Assembly (NCBI GenBank): GCA_949825045.1
Contig: OX463811.1
Location: forward strand, 310,001 to 374,000
Direction: 5' to 3'
Source of the DNA: Argyresthia goedartella
Lineage: Eukaryota > Arthropoda > Insecta > Lepidoptera > Argyresthiidae
Length of the DNA stretch: 64,000 bases
Part shown: positions 22,266-33,199 of the stretch, one piece after another
Layout: each line of letters begins with the position of its first letter
Position numbering within the stretch: the stretch's first letter is position 1
Program-made: the position numbers and the translations under genes
The notes under the pieces: generated by a model
Database searches by the model: none
Told to the model about the DNA's origin: nothing
Seen by the model: the letters and a program-made list of their open reading frames with translations, nothing else

Positions 22266-23166
22266 CTAGACCGTTCATTAAATACCGACGTTTAACCAAG
22301 TCACTAGCATTTTGATAATAAAGCTTCGTCGAAAACGTTTAACAATCTGTCTTACCGAAAGCCGGCGTGTTGGTTAAATAATGTAAAAAAAAAGGTGGCG
22401 TTCACGATAACAGCCTATCTTTTCACTACTGATTTGCAGTTTGCGCAGCTTATATCAGGGCAAAATACTGCGGTAGCTTAGGTGAAGGGTGAGCGAAGCG
22501 CAGTCCCCTTTACCCTTCATGTAAGGTTGAACATGTTCTTACATGTTACAGCAAAAACACTTAAAACATAAACTTAAGTACACATAAAATATTTTTATGT
22601 GTACTTAAATGTATATCTAAAGCTTACTACAGTATTAAAGAGTACATAGACGATAAAAATGCTTGGGACTGAATTGTTCTAATTAATTGTGAGCATCCTC
22701 CCTGCCAGAGTTTCTTTTACTGGACACTTGGAGGCCTTTTACACCTCCAAAGATTAATTTAATTATACAACTCTTGACTGTGGGGACCATTTACATCTCC
22801 TATTATCATTGTATTATTGACTAAAGAGACTATACATCTCTGTTATTTATATTTTAATTATTTTATTATGACATTTGAGACTCTTTACATCTCTCAGAAA
22901 CAATAATTAAGTACTTTTTTTTTTCTGATAATATGATAATAATACCAAATGTTCTGTAAAAAATGAAATGAAATGACATGTGAAAGTGCCCTTGTGGCCT
23001 ATTTACAGAATAAACGTTTTGAGTTTTGAGTTTTGAGTTTTATTTATATTGTATATGTCTTGTTGCCTAGGGACGTTTACACAACTCGTTAAACGTTTCG
23101 TTCACTCACTTGTCTGACTGAACTTCAGCGACTTGGTTAAACGCCGGTCTTTAATTAACGGTCTAG
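22266..23166. mobile_element. 901-bp repeat with 37-bp terminal inverted repeats
   Basis: 22266-22302 and 23130-23166 are inverted copies (34 of 37 positions match; outer sequence CTAGACCGTT...AACGGTCTAG). More distant GTTAAACG similarity continues inwards. No transposase is inside. The interior contains a partial copy of the hairpin MITE (about 22450-22620) and a LINE-type 3' end (22680-23045). I see no clear target duplication, so the transposon superfamily is unknown. Confidence 0.5.
22680..23045 (+). repeat. LINE 3' UTR with GTTTTGA tail
   Basis: AT-rich segment ending CTTGTGGCCTATTTACAGAA, AATAAA and then a (GTTTTGA)n tail at about 23016-23041. This is the usual terminus of CR1/Jockey LINEs in Lepidoptera. 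No coding sequence remains. Confidence 0.6.
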
Positions 23167-23216
23167 GGTGTTAGTTAAGTGTGTGATTTAACCAACTAAC
23201 TGCAACATAAAACTAC

Positions 23217-23341
23217 CGGCAAACTTCTTGAACATCTACCTTGATGGCGCAAGCGAGATAAAGGCGTCTCTTTGGCAGTGTTTGAGAGAGCGAGAGTGTT
23301 CCCCCACTAGGTACGTCAAATCATGCTCAAGAAGTTTGCCG
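23217..23341. repeat. Short inverted repeat
   Basis: CGGCAAACTTCTTGA at 23217-23231 and its exact reverse complement at 23327-23341 enclose 95 bp. Possibly a tiny MITE. The enclosing 23167-23900 is otherwise featureless AT-rich DNA. Confidence 0.6.
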
Positions 23342-23902
23342 CGATCTATACTACGAGATTTTAGTACGATGCCAGTACCAGTTTTATTAATAAAGGCCTT
23401 TAACTTGGCTATCAATTAATACCCAAGTACGCGTGTCCAGAACATATTGTGGAAATAAATTAATAAAATAATGTTTTTCAAAACATCTATTTTCTTTTTG
23501 ACAACTAAAAACAAAGAACAAACAACAACAAATATAGATTTATAAAGAAATAATAAAGTTGCACTAAATAGTATTTAAGTAGATATGTCATTATAAATAC
23601 TCCTTGCTTCAACGATTGGTTTGTTTATTATGCGACAGAATTAGCGATATATAAATATAAATTGGAATTTGGCGAAGGTCCTCTATTGTGTGAATGACCT
23701 TTATAGCCACGTTATTTGGCAGACCTATAGATGCCTATAGTATACGAGCCTTTGAAACTATTTTCGATTTGTGATATGATGTCTCGTTGAGTCATCTCAC
23801 ATCTGCTTGTGGCGCCAACACCAATGCTGGCTGGCTGGCACTAAATGGAATAGGAATTTAGACGAAAGTGACAGAGATTATTACTACCACATAAGAAAAA
23901 TA

Positions 23903-24183
23903 AACCAGCCAAATGCGAGTCGGATTCGCGCACGAAGGGTTGCGTACCATTATCTATAAAAACGGCAAAAAAATCGCGTTTGTTGTATAGGAGCCCCCTT
24001 AAATATTTATTTTATTCTGTATTTTAGTATTTGTTGTTATAGTGGCAACATCATCTGTGAAAATGTCAACTGTCTGACTGTCACGCTTCATGAGATACAA
24101 CCTGGTGACAGACGGACAGACAGACGGACGGACAACCGAGGCTCAGTAATAGGGTTCCGTTTGGCACCCTTCGCGAACGGAAC
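23903..24183 (+). repeat. Lepidoptera interspersed repeat (GTTCCGTACC / GACGGACGGACAG family)
   Basis: Contains GCGAGTCGGATTCGCGCACG, GGGTTGCGTACC, 'AGTATTTGTTGTTATAG', 'GAGATACAACCTGGTGACAG', a GACGGACAGACAGACGGACG run and GGGTTCCGTTTGGCACCC. I recognise this as a very common non-coding repeat in moths and butterflies. Other copies: 34665-35058 (minus), 37050-37240 (plus, 3' part), 58287-58475 (minus, truncated), and 5'-like pieces at about 35270-35360 and 56820-56870. Confidence 0.75.
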
Positions 24184-24289
24184 CCACCGCAAGAGAGAGC
24201 GCAAGCAATGCCCACATTGTTTAAAACAAACTGTCAAAAATATTTTCAGGGAGAGTTTACGAATATCCACATTTTGAATGCAATTCCGC

Positions 24290-24520
24290 AATTAAATTAG
24301 TTAGGATTTCAGAATTACAGGAAAACATTAAACAATTTAGAGGTATTTTCATAATTGAATCCTCCGAGAAAAAATCGTCCAATCGCATTTTCCTTCAGTG
24401 AGAATCTGAATAAAATGCTCAATAAACATTAACTATGAAATGAAATCCGTAGATGTCTTTATAGTGGAGTTAAGGGAATCGAAAAAAATCTATTTTTTTT
24501 TTGGAATCACCATAAATTGT
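24290..24520. repeat. Unnamed dispersed repeat, copy 1
   Basis: About 230 bp that matches the reverse complement of 34150-34410. Shared blocks are TAGGATTTCAGAATTACAGG, TTAGAGGTNTNTTCATA, CCAATCGC-TTTTCCTTCAGT and AAAGTGGAGT. No coding potential. Confidence 0.6.
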
Positions 24521-25033
24521 AGTCTTGGCTTGGCTTTTGCCACCGGTATCGGTATTATGGTATGGTACCTACTCGGGGGCGTCCATTAATTACGAGAGGT
24601 GTTTTTGAAGGCTTTTCCAACCCCCCCGTCGCCCGCGGAATGTCGAGAGTCGAGAGATTAATTGGATTCCAAAAAAAAACGTTGAGAAAAATGGGAGTAG
24701 GTACCTAAATAAATAAAGATAAATGGCTTCATTCGGCTTCGAGATCAAAATACTTCTTTTACATCAAAATCAGATGATCTCTTTCCGAAACTCGAGGTCG
24801 TTAGCACGCAGTGTCCACGATACACGAATAGCTACATATTGATCACTATCTGTATGCGTGCGCGCATGGCTGATGTGATGGATGACACAGTGACACCGCG
24901 GTGGCGGGAGCATGAGTGTGGCATTATACCTAAATGTGTTGGTGTGATGTTAGGTCAGTTGTGGCGTTTCGGGGGTTAAACCAGGTTACACTTCTTAGGT
25001 CCGCTACTTCGAACGCGAGTCAACTCTATTTAA
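24521..25033. other. Non-coding stretch
   Basis: I see no gene, repeat family or regulatory signature here beyond short simple-sequence runs. Confidence 0.3.
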
Positions 25034-25235
25034 TGGCGTCGATGACGACCTCTGTGTGCTTCCCAAGAGAGATCCCGGGTTCGAATCCCGGCTCGGCAGA
25101 AACAAAAAGAATCCCCAACTTTTGGATGTTTACACATGATTGTGACGTCGATGTTTCTGGTTCTCACTACACAGGGTATCCTAGTGTCGGGCCAGAAGCA
25201 ATGTATGTGCCTATATATGTACATAAATGTAAGGC
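25034..25235 (+). mobile_element. tRNA-headed SINE (family S2)
   Basis: A B-box-like GGTTCGAATCCCGG at about 25078-25091, preceded by CTTCCCAAGAGAGATCCCG. The body has TTTTGGATGTTTACA, GATTGTG-CG-TGTTT and GCC-GAAGCAATGTATGTGCC. The same body is at 42150-42330 (with GGCTTCGATTCCCGG). A pol III-transcribed SINE head is inferred; it is not a tRNA gene because no cloverleaf can be completed. Confidence 0.65.
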
Positions 25236-25800
25236 AACAAATATAATGATCACCAAAATATTTTTTTCCTACCCAAAATGGATAAATGAACACCAAAAGT
25301 TCAAAAAATATCAGAGCAAAATACTGCGGTAGCTTGGGTGAAGGGTAAAGGGGGTGAGCGTAGCGAATCCCCCTTTATCCTTCGTGTTAGGTTGAACGTG
25401 TAAGAACAACAAAAATACTTAAAACATAAACTTAAGTACGGGTTCGAGTCCCGGTGGGGGCAAATATTTGTTTGATGAGAACGGAGGTTTGTACCCTAGT
25501 CACGGTTGTTTATCTATCTAAGCATAATATTTATCTATATAAGTATGTGTATTCGTTGTCTAGTACCCAAGATACAGGGAATCCTAGTTTGGAGCTAGAT
25601 CAATGTGTGTAAATAGTGTCCAAGGTATTATTATTATTATTATTACTATTAAGTACACAAAACATAAAAAGAAGTTTGGTGATCATTTATCCAAACACAA
25701 TTTGGTGGACATTTATCCATTTTGGCAGTCATTTCGAATTTATTGGTAGTAAAAAAGGTGCGTTTTTGGTAATCGTTTAAACATAAGCCTAAATGTAATG
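25236..25800 (+). mobile_element. Hairpin-bearing MITE, split by a SINE
   Basis: Outer parts (25236-25439 and 25649-25800) together match the reverse complement of the uninterrupted copy at 54826-55165, including GATCACCAAAA at one end and GCGTTTTTGGT-ATCGTTTA at the other. The centre has a stem (GAAGGGTAAAGGGGG / CCCCCTTTATCCTTC) around the loop TGAGCGTAGCGAAT. No coding sequence. SINE S1 sits inside. Confidence 0.7.
25440..25648 (+). mobile_element. tRNA-headed SINE (family S1), 5'-truncated
   Basis: Starts at the B box (GGGTTCGAGTCCCGGTGGGG) and continues GCAAATATTTGTTTGATGAG. It then contains GTTTATCTATCTAAGC, GTTGTCTAGTACCCAAGATA and GGAGCTAGATCAATG, and ends in an (ATT)n tail. It is flanked by the 8-bp duplication TTAAGTAC (25432-25439 and 25649-25656). 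The same family is full-length at 35410-35675. A second copy at 30284-30492 arose by the tandem duplication. Confidence 0.85.
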
Positions 25801-27392
25801 CTAGGTTATGGTATTTCTCAATGTATACAAAATGTGGAGTGGTCAAATTCAGAGAATAGGATGGAGTTGGAGGCAAAGGAAAAGGAAAAAGGAAAGGAGG
25901 AAAATGGAAAGAAGGAAAAGGGAAAAGGGGTAATCATATGAATATACCCAAGCAACAAAAAGTGGTCTTATAAAAGCTCTTAGAACGTTTTAGAAAACAC
26001 TGACTTTTTTCCTATAACGTCCCTAAGAACGTCACCGTTATAAACCGAATATAAATGGCCAAGTATTGTTCTAAAAGCGAATTTTAAAATCATAATTAAA
26101 GGGCATAATAGTCCTCAAATAACTAATTGTTTACCCCTTATGTGCGTTTTACGTGTTATAAAGGTGATAAATACTCTGTTATAGTAAACGTGCTATAAGA
26201 AACCAAAAAAAGTCATGACATACCTGATATTAGTTGAACTTTATGATAATGTTTAGTCTATTATATGTAGTGTAGTTGTGTCACAAAAGCGGCCATCTTA
26301 TCTTCAACGATATTTTTAAATGATTGGTGAATGAAACGATCTATTTTTATTTCATACTCTTTCATACCTCGTACTAGTCTATTTATATTTATAAATAGGT
26401 CTATTTAATTTAATTTGTATCTGAGGTCGAGCACTTTTCCGACTTGTTAGTTACCTAACCGTGCTCTTGGCTCTGCTGACGACGCTCCAATGTGGAAGGT
26501 GCGCTCTCCCCTAACACAGGTTTTCTGTAAACTGACCAGGGGAGTCCTACTATTTGTGTTAAAATGTGACTTGAATAAACGAATTTTGAATTTTTTGATA
26601 TCCGATACCATTGTGATATTCGATTCGATTATTTTTACCCATTATTAAAAGAAGAACAGGTAGTATTTTATCTGTGGTGACTTCAAAATCAGCCATTACA
26701 AAAAAAAAGTTTTCGTTGTTAGATTACTGTAAAAGTGGTGAAGGTATAATTCAAAGTATAGTTATTTCATTACTTTTAGTGCATTTTATTTAAATTTTCC
26801 TCATAGTCGGTGTGAAAAGTTGTATGTGTCACTCAGGAGCAAAACTATTTTCGTCATGGGCGATAACGCTTGAATTCTTCTTTACGCTCAGGATTCTAAC
26901 ATAGAATCCCTCGCGAAGCCTTCGCTTTACTCTGGATTCAATGTACCGCCCTCACCGTAAATACATCATTTTGCTCTCTTTTAGACACAAATAACTATTT
27001 ACGAGTAGATCAGCCCAAAACTTTCCCACTGATTGTTGTATGAGATTTATATTAATCCCTCGTGGTCAGAGATGGTTTGCTGGTCGGTGAACTTACGCAG
27101 AAGAGTTATGTACCTACCCAGTTCCATTGCGGCGATATTTCTTGGAAGAAACTGCTTAGCGCCGCTGGCAGCTTTTTCAAGTGGGATTTTATGGTTAATT
27201 TTACATGTAAATTCAAAGAAAAAAATATTTAAATTAAAAATAAGTTCTAGTTTCGGTAACTGGTCATTTTTACATTAATCAATGAAAGATAAATTCAGTG
27301 CTCACTGCCTAGCTCTATACCAATATTTGCAAAAAAAAACCCAGTGTTTGTGCTACGGGCATCGATTTAGTTGACAAATACAGCTTTTTTAA

Positions 27393-29862
27393 CCCTAGAA
27401 AGATAATCTTATTTAGATGTACTGAAAAGATAATCATACGTCAAAATTACTCCTTAGTTTTAAATAGCTATTATTTCAAAGATTATTTACTTAATTTGAT
27501 GAACTATGGTATGTATGTATTTCTCATATAAGTTTAAATAAAAATACAACATATTTATATATAAGTACTGTTTATTAATTATTTAAAAAAATAACGAAAC
27601 ATAATGGCTATCATTTTAAAGTAACCAAACATAGGAACTTCTCTTATTATTAAGAATTCACATTTTTTAGACTAATCAGTTATTTCTAGTAATAGTGTTA
27701 GTTTGAAACAATAGACTCTATAGATTTTTAATACTTAAATTTACGGAGATCGATTAGATGCAGCTCAGGCACATGTCAATGTTATGTTCACGACAAATCA
27801 CTTTTTTACACTTTTTGCAACATCCACTAGCCTTACGCTTTTTTTTAGACGGGCAATAGGCACAGTAAGTACGTTTCTTTGGATTGGGCTCTTCTGTGTC
27901 GTCTTCGGTTGGTCCAGGAGCAGTTTTCGGTAACGTATCCTTTATCTCATCTCGCAAATATCGCTTCAAAGTGGGTGCTTCCAAGCGCTTGGCCATATAG
28001 GGTGAAGTTAGAGCCATGCTCAATTGTTTCATGAATTTGCGGCGATTTAGAGGCTTCTCGCCTTTAGTGACAACATTGTGCCTGTATATTATATATGCAT
28101 TTACGAATGCAATATTCAGCATCCCATAAAAAAGGCACATGGGCCATCTGTTCGTCTTCCTACTGCACGACATAAGAGAGCACATCTGATCAAGGGTATC
28201 TACTCCTCCCTTAGTTTGGTTGTAGTACATGATCATTTCTGGTTTCCCAGTAACTTCGTGTATGGCCGCGTCTTCGTCACATGATGACAAAAGGTAAACC
28301 ATCTTGGCCGGCTTCGGTTTATATGAGACAAGTGTCAGGGGTCCGTCAAAACAAAACATTGATGTTCCTACTGGCCTGGAGCGACTGTTCTTCAATTCTT
28401 CAGGTATCTCTCTTTTATTAGAGCGAATGGTCCCGACCAGTGTCAGTTTATAAGGCTCTTGAAGCAAAGATTGAGCCAAAGGAATCGATGTGAACCAATT
28501 ATCACAGGTTATATTGCGACAACTGCCGTGGACAGGCTTTGTCAACTCCTTCACGTAGTACTCTCCGAGGGGTACGCCATTGGTTTCCGTTCCTCTTCCC
28601 AAATAAGGCACTGCGTTTATCATATACGATGTACCACTGTCGCATACCATGACGATTTTTATGCCATATTTGCTTGGCTTATTGGGAATGTACATTCTGA
28701 ATGAGCATCTACCTCTAAAAGCAAGGAGTTGTTCATCTATGGTGAGATGTTCTCCTGGAGTGTAATTATTTATGCACTGGTCAATAAATAGATCCCATAC
28801 TTTGCGTACTGGAGTAAAAATGTCAGTGGCTCGAAGTGTTGGACGGATAGTTTTGTCGTCCATTCTAAGGCATCGGATCAAAAAATCAAACCGATCTCGA
28901 CTCATAACGGAAACATAAATCATTGACGAAGATCGATCAAATAACTCATCTGTGGACATGTGGTTATCTTTTCTCGCTGCTGTCATTACCAGGATGCCGA
29001 TCAAAGCGCGAATTTCATTATCATTGGTGTCACGAAATGTAGCACTTATCATGGTTTCCTTTCGTCTTCGAGAAATTTCAGCATTTGTCCACTTAACTAT
29101 TTCAGCAATTATCTCATCGGTAAAGAAAATATCGAAGCAATGCAAAGCTTCATAAAGATTGCGACACATTCGCCTCGGACCCCTTTGTGACCTTATAATA
29201 TTCAGTGCTGAGATTCGTCCTCTTCTTGATGCCTTTGTAGTAGACCAGCAATGTTTATTCTTACCTCTTATGCTAGGCCGAGACACGGTTATCAGACGAC
29301 GAGAAGCTGTAGATGGTGGTACTTGTTCAGCATTTCCTTCAGGCGGTACACTGGATGCTATTGACTCTTGGTCCCTCTCCTCGTCGACGAATGCCTCCTC
29401 AACGTCACTCTGCACGTCGTCTTCGCTCAGATGGTCCTCGAGCTCGCTGTCAGTGTCGGCAGGTGAAAGATCCTCATCGCTCTCTAAAAGAGCCGCCAGG
29501 ATGCTCTCGTCTTCTAAATTTCGATTTCCCATTGCGACCGGATATTCTATAATATTTATAAATATAAAATAAAGGTAAAACAATCGCTAAAATAAAGAAA
29601 AGTTAGCAAAAAGAACCCTAATTGAAACGCATACAAAAATCTCAAAAGTCACGTAAAAGATAATCATACGTCATTTTGACTCCAACACCTGTTGTATTTC
29701 GAAAACGGGAACACTTACTTCGGTGCCGCGACCGCCACTCGGTAGCTCCGCCCGGCGACTGTAATGTCCGTAAAGCACTGCGCCGGATTCGCGCGAATTA
29801 GAACGAGACAGCAATATTTCGAAACACACGGAGTCATTTTGACGTAGATTATCTTTTTAGGG
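27393..29862 (-). mobile_element. piggyBac element, apparently complete
   Basis: 2470 bp flanked by TTAA (27389-27392 and 29863-29866). The left end is CCCTAGAAAGATA, a 31-bp spacer, then TACGTCAAAATTACTCC. The right end (read inwards) is CCCTAAAAAGATA, a 3-bp spacer ATC, then TACGTCAAAATGACTCC. This 31/3 asymmetry and the 13-bp terminal repeat are the layout of the moth piggyBac element (2472 bp). One mismatch separates the two 13-bp repeats. An extra AAAGATAATCATACGTCA copy lies inside at about 29656. The tandem copy at 32233-32236 is the matching empty TTAA site. Confidence 0.95.
27754..29532 (-). CDS. piggyBac transposase
   Basis: A 592-residue uninterrupted frame (the classic moth piggyBac transposase has 594). 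I chose the Met of MGNRNLEDESILAALL at 29532. The open frame runs 17 codons further upstream, but that leader (MFYLYFIFINII...) has no counterpart in the family. Acidic N-terminus; catalytic aspartates in LTIDEQLLAFRG, ITCDNWFTS and GGVDTLDQM. The C-terminal cysteine-rich domain is complete (YCAYCPSKKKRK, CCKKCKKVICREHN, MCLSC). The enzyme excises and inserts the element at TTAA without leaving a footprint. No stop, frameshift or missing key residue is visible, so this could be an active autonomous copy. Confidence 0.95.
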   Translation of the reverse strand: MGNRNLEDESILAALLESDEDLSPADTDSELEDHLSEDDVQSDVEEAFVDEERDQESIASSVPPEGNAEQVPPSTASRRLITVSRPSIRGKNKHCWSTTKASRRGRISALNIIRSQRGPRRMCRNLYEALHCFDIFFTDEIIAEIVKWTNAEISRRRKETMISATFRDTNDNEIRALIGILVMTAARKDNHMSTDELFDRSSSMIYVSVMSRDRFDFLIRCLRMDDKTIRPTLRATDIFTPVRKVWDLFIDQCINNYTPGEHLTIDEQLLAFRGRCSFRMYIPNKPSKYGIKIVMVCDSGTSYMINAVPYLGRGTETNGVPLGEYYVKELTKPVHGSCRNITCDNWFTSIPLAQSLLQEPYKLTLVGTIRSNKREIPEELKNSRSRPVGTSMFCFDGPLTLVSYKPKPAKMVYLLSSCDEDAAIHEVTGKPEMIMYYNQTKGGVDTLDQMCSLMSCSRKTNRWPMCLFYGMLNIAFVNAYIIYRHNVVTKGEKPLNRRKFMKQLSMALTSPYMAKRLEAPTLKRYLRDEIKDTLPKTAPGPTEDDTEEPNPKKRTYCAYCPSKKKRKASGCCKKCKKVICREHNIDMCLSCI

Positions 29863-29933
29863 TTAAGTGCAGTGTCTATGCTGGCGTAACAGGCGGCAAC
29901 GAGTGAGCGATACCAAATCATCATTATTCGAAT

Positions 29934-30212
29934 ACCTACCTACCTGACAACACAACATAGTAATACCTACCTACCTGACAACACAACATAGTAATACCTA
30001 CCTACCTGACAACACAACATAGTAATACCTACCTACCTGACAACACAACATAGTAATACCTACCTACCTGACAACACAACATAGTAATACCTACCTACCT
30101 GACAACACAACATAGTAATACCTACCTACCTGACAACACAACATAGTAATACCTACCTACCTGACAACACAACATAGTAATACCTACCTACCTGACAACA
30201 CAACATAGTAAT
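29934..30212 (+). repeat. 31-bp satellite, 9 units
   Basis: Nine tandem copies of ACCTACCTACCTGACAACAC followed by AACATAGTAAT, all but identical. It ends the first duplication copy. The next base begins copy 2 (CCCCTTTATCC). Confidence 0.97.
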
Positions 30213-30214
30213 AC

Positions 30215-33199
30215 CCCTTTATCCTTCGTGTTAGGTTGAACGTGTAAGAACAACAAAAATACTTAAAACATAAACTTAAATACGGGTTCGAGTCCCGGTG
30301 GGGGCAAATATTTGTTTGATGAGAACGGAGGTTTGTACCCTAGTCACGGTTGTTTATCTATCTAAGCATAATATTTATCTATATAAGTATGCGTATTCGT
30401 TGTCTAGTACCCAAGATACAGGGAATCCTAGTTTGGAGCTAGATCAATGTGTGTAAATAGTGTCCAAGGTATTATTATTATTATTATTACTATTAAGTAC
30501 ACAAAACATAAAAAGAAGTTTGGTGATCATTTATCCAAACACAATTTGGTGGACATTTATCCATTTTGGCAGTCATTTCGAATTTATTGGTAGTAAAAAA
30601 GGTGCGTTTTTGGTAATCGTTTAAACATAAGCCTAAATGTAATGCTAGGTTATGGTATTTCTCAATGTATACAAAATGTGGAGTGGTCAAATTCAGAGAA
30701 TAGGATGGAGTTGGAGGCAAAGGAAAAGGAAAAAGGAAAGGAGGAAAATGGAAAGAAGGAAAAGGGAAAAGGGGTAATCATATGAATATACCCAAGCAAC
30801 AAAAAGTGGTCTTATAAAAGCTCTTAGAACGTTTTAGAAAACACTGACTTTGTTCCTATAACGTCCCTAAGAACGTCACCGTTATAAACCGAATATAAAT
30901 GGCCAAGTATTGTTCTAAAAGCGAATTTTAAAATCATAATTAAAGGGCATAATAGTCCTCAAATAACTAATTGTTTACCCCTTATGTGCGTTTTACGTGT
31001 TATAAAGGTGATAAATACTCTGTTATAGTAAACGTGCTATAAGAAACCAAAAAAAGTCATGACATACCTGATATTAGTTGAACTTTGTGATAATGTTTAG
31101 TCTATTATATGTAGTGTAGTTGTGTCACAAAAGCGGCCATCTTATCTTCAACGATATTTTTAAATGATTGGTGAATGAAACGATCTATTTTTATTTCATA
31201 CTCTTTCATACCTCGTACTAGTCTATTTATATTTATAAATAGGTCTATTTAATTTAATTTGTATCTGAGGTCGAGCACTTTTCCGACTTTTTAGTTACCT
31301 AACCGTGCTCTTGGCTCTGCTGACGACGCTCCAATGTGGAAGGTGCGCTCTCCCCTAACACAGGTTTTCTGTAAACTGACCAGGGGAGTCCTACTATTTG
31401 TGTTAAAATGTGACTTGAATAAACGAATTTTGAATTTTTTGATATCCGATACCATTGTGATATTCGATTCGATTATTTTTACCCATTATTAAAAGAAGAA
31501 CAGGTAGTATTTTATCTGTGGTGACTTCAAAATCAGCCATTACAAAAAAAAAGTTTTCGTTGTTAGATTACTGTAAAAGTGGTGAAGGTATAATTCAAAG
31601 TATAGTTATTTCATTACTTTAAGTGCATTTTATTTAAATTTTCCTCATAGTCGGTGTGAAAAGTTGTATGTGTCACTCAGGAGCAAAACTATTTTCGTCG
31701 TGGGCGATAACGCTTGAATTCTTCTTTACGCTCAGGATTCTAACATAGAATCCCTCGCGAAGCCTTCGCTTTACTCTGGATTCAATGTACCGCCCTCACC
31801 GTAAATACATCATTTTGCTCTCTTTTAGACACAAATAACTATTTACGAGTAGATCAGCCCAAAACTTACCCACTGATTGTTGTATGAGATTTATATTAAT
31901 CCCTCGTGGTCAGAGATGGTTTGCTGGTCGGTGAACTTACGCAGAAGAGTTATGTACCTACCCAGTTCCATTGCGGCGATATTTCTTGGAAGAAACTGCT
32001 TAGCGCCGCTGGCAGCTTTTTCAAGTGGGATTTTATGGTTAATTTTACATGTAAATTCAAAGAAAAAAATATTTAAATTAAAAATAAGTTCTAGTTTCGG
32101 TAACTGGTCATTTTTACATTAATCAATGAAAGATAAATTCAGTGCTCACTGCCTAGCTCTATACCAATATTTGCAAAAAAAAAACCAGTGTTTGTGCTAC
32201 GGGCATCGATTTAGTTGATAAATACAGCTTTTTTAAGTGCAGTGTCTATGCTGGCGTAACAGGCGGCAACGAGTGAGCGATACCAAATCATCATTATTCG
32301 AATACCTACCTACCTGACAACACAACATAGTAATACCTACCTACCTGACAACACAACATAGTAATACCTACCTACCTGACAACACAACATAGTAATACCT
32401 ACCTACCTGACAACACAACATAGTAATACCTACCTACCTGACAACACAACATAGTAATACCTACCTACCTGACAGCACAACATAGTAATACCTACCTACC
32501 TGACAACACAACATAGTAATACCTACCTACCTGACAACACAACATAGTAATACCTACCTACCTGACAGCACAACATAGTAATACCTACCTACCTGACAAC
32601 ACAACATAGTAATACCTACCTACCTGACAGCACAACATAGTAATACCTACCTACCTGACAACACAACATAGTAATACCTACCTACCTGACAACACAACAT
32701 AGTAATACCTACCTACCTGACAACACAACATAGTAATACCTACCTACCTGACAACACAACATAGTAATACCTACCTACCTGACAACACAACATAGTAATA
32801 CCTACCTACCTGACAACACAACATAGTAATACCTACCTACCTGACAACACAACATAGTAATACCTACCTACCTGACAACACAACATAGTAATACCTACCT
32901 ACCTGACAACACAACATAGTAATACCTACCTACCTGACAACACAACATAGTAATACCTACCTACCTGACAACACAACATAGTAATACCTACCTACCTGAC
33001 AACACAACATAGTAATACCTACCTACCTGACAACACAACATAGTAATACCTACCTACCTGACAACACAACATAGTAATACCTACCTACCTGACAACACAA
33101 CATAGTAATACCTACCTACCTGACAACACAGCATAGTAATACCTACCTACCTGACAACACAACATAGTAATACCTACCTACCTGACAACACAACATAGT
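30215..33199 (+). repeat. Tandem duplication, second copy (empty piggyBac site)
   Basis: Repeats 25371-27392 and 29863 onward without the piggyBac. The junction reads CAGCTTTTTTAAGTGCAGTG at about 32224-32243, a single TTAA (32233-32236). Contains SINE S1 at 30284-30492, a partial hairpin MITE and the longer satellite array. Differences from copy 1 include the SINE's left flank (TTAAATAC instead of TTAAGTAC). Confidence 0.9.
32304..33199 (+). repeat. 31-bp satellite, 29 units
   Basis: Same unit as at 29934-30212. 896 bp, with the last unit missing 3 bases. At least three units share an A-to-G change (GACAGCACAAC; about 32470-32640), and one late unit has ACAGCATAG, so variants are partly shared between neighbours. 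Confidence 0.97.

Larger units (their letters stand above)
25371..30212 (+). repeat. Tandem duplication, first copy (carries piggyBac)
   Basis: 25371-27392 aligns to 30215-32236 with a constant offset of 4844 bases. I count about ten single-base differences over 2.0 kb and no net length change. After the piggyBac insertion (27393-29862) the alignment resumes at 29863 and matches 32233 onward. Contents: half of the MITE, SINE S1, a LINE-type 3' end (AATAAACGAATTTTGAATTT, about 26574-26600) and the 31-bp satellite at the end. An 81-residue open frame present in both copies (27033 and 31877) has no recognisable domain and is probably chance. Confidence 0.9.

Noticed and set aside
25078..25092. 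tRNA genes suggested by B-box motifs (also at 35468, 42205, 43731 and 63044)
   Set aside because: No complete acceptor and anticodon stems can be drawn. The motifs head repeated bodies shared between loci, so they are SINE promoters or chance.
27033..27278. An 81-residue open frame duplicated at 31877-32122 as a gene
   Set aside because: It is duplicated only because the whole segment is. It has no recognised domain, and the other strand reads just as plausibly.
29934..33199. Direct repeats of about 31 bp resembling a CRISPR array
   Set aside because: The units are contiguous with no spacers, and the genome is eukaryotic. It is a satellite.
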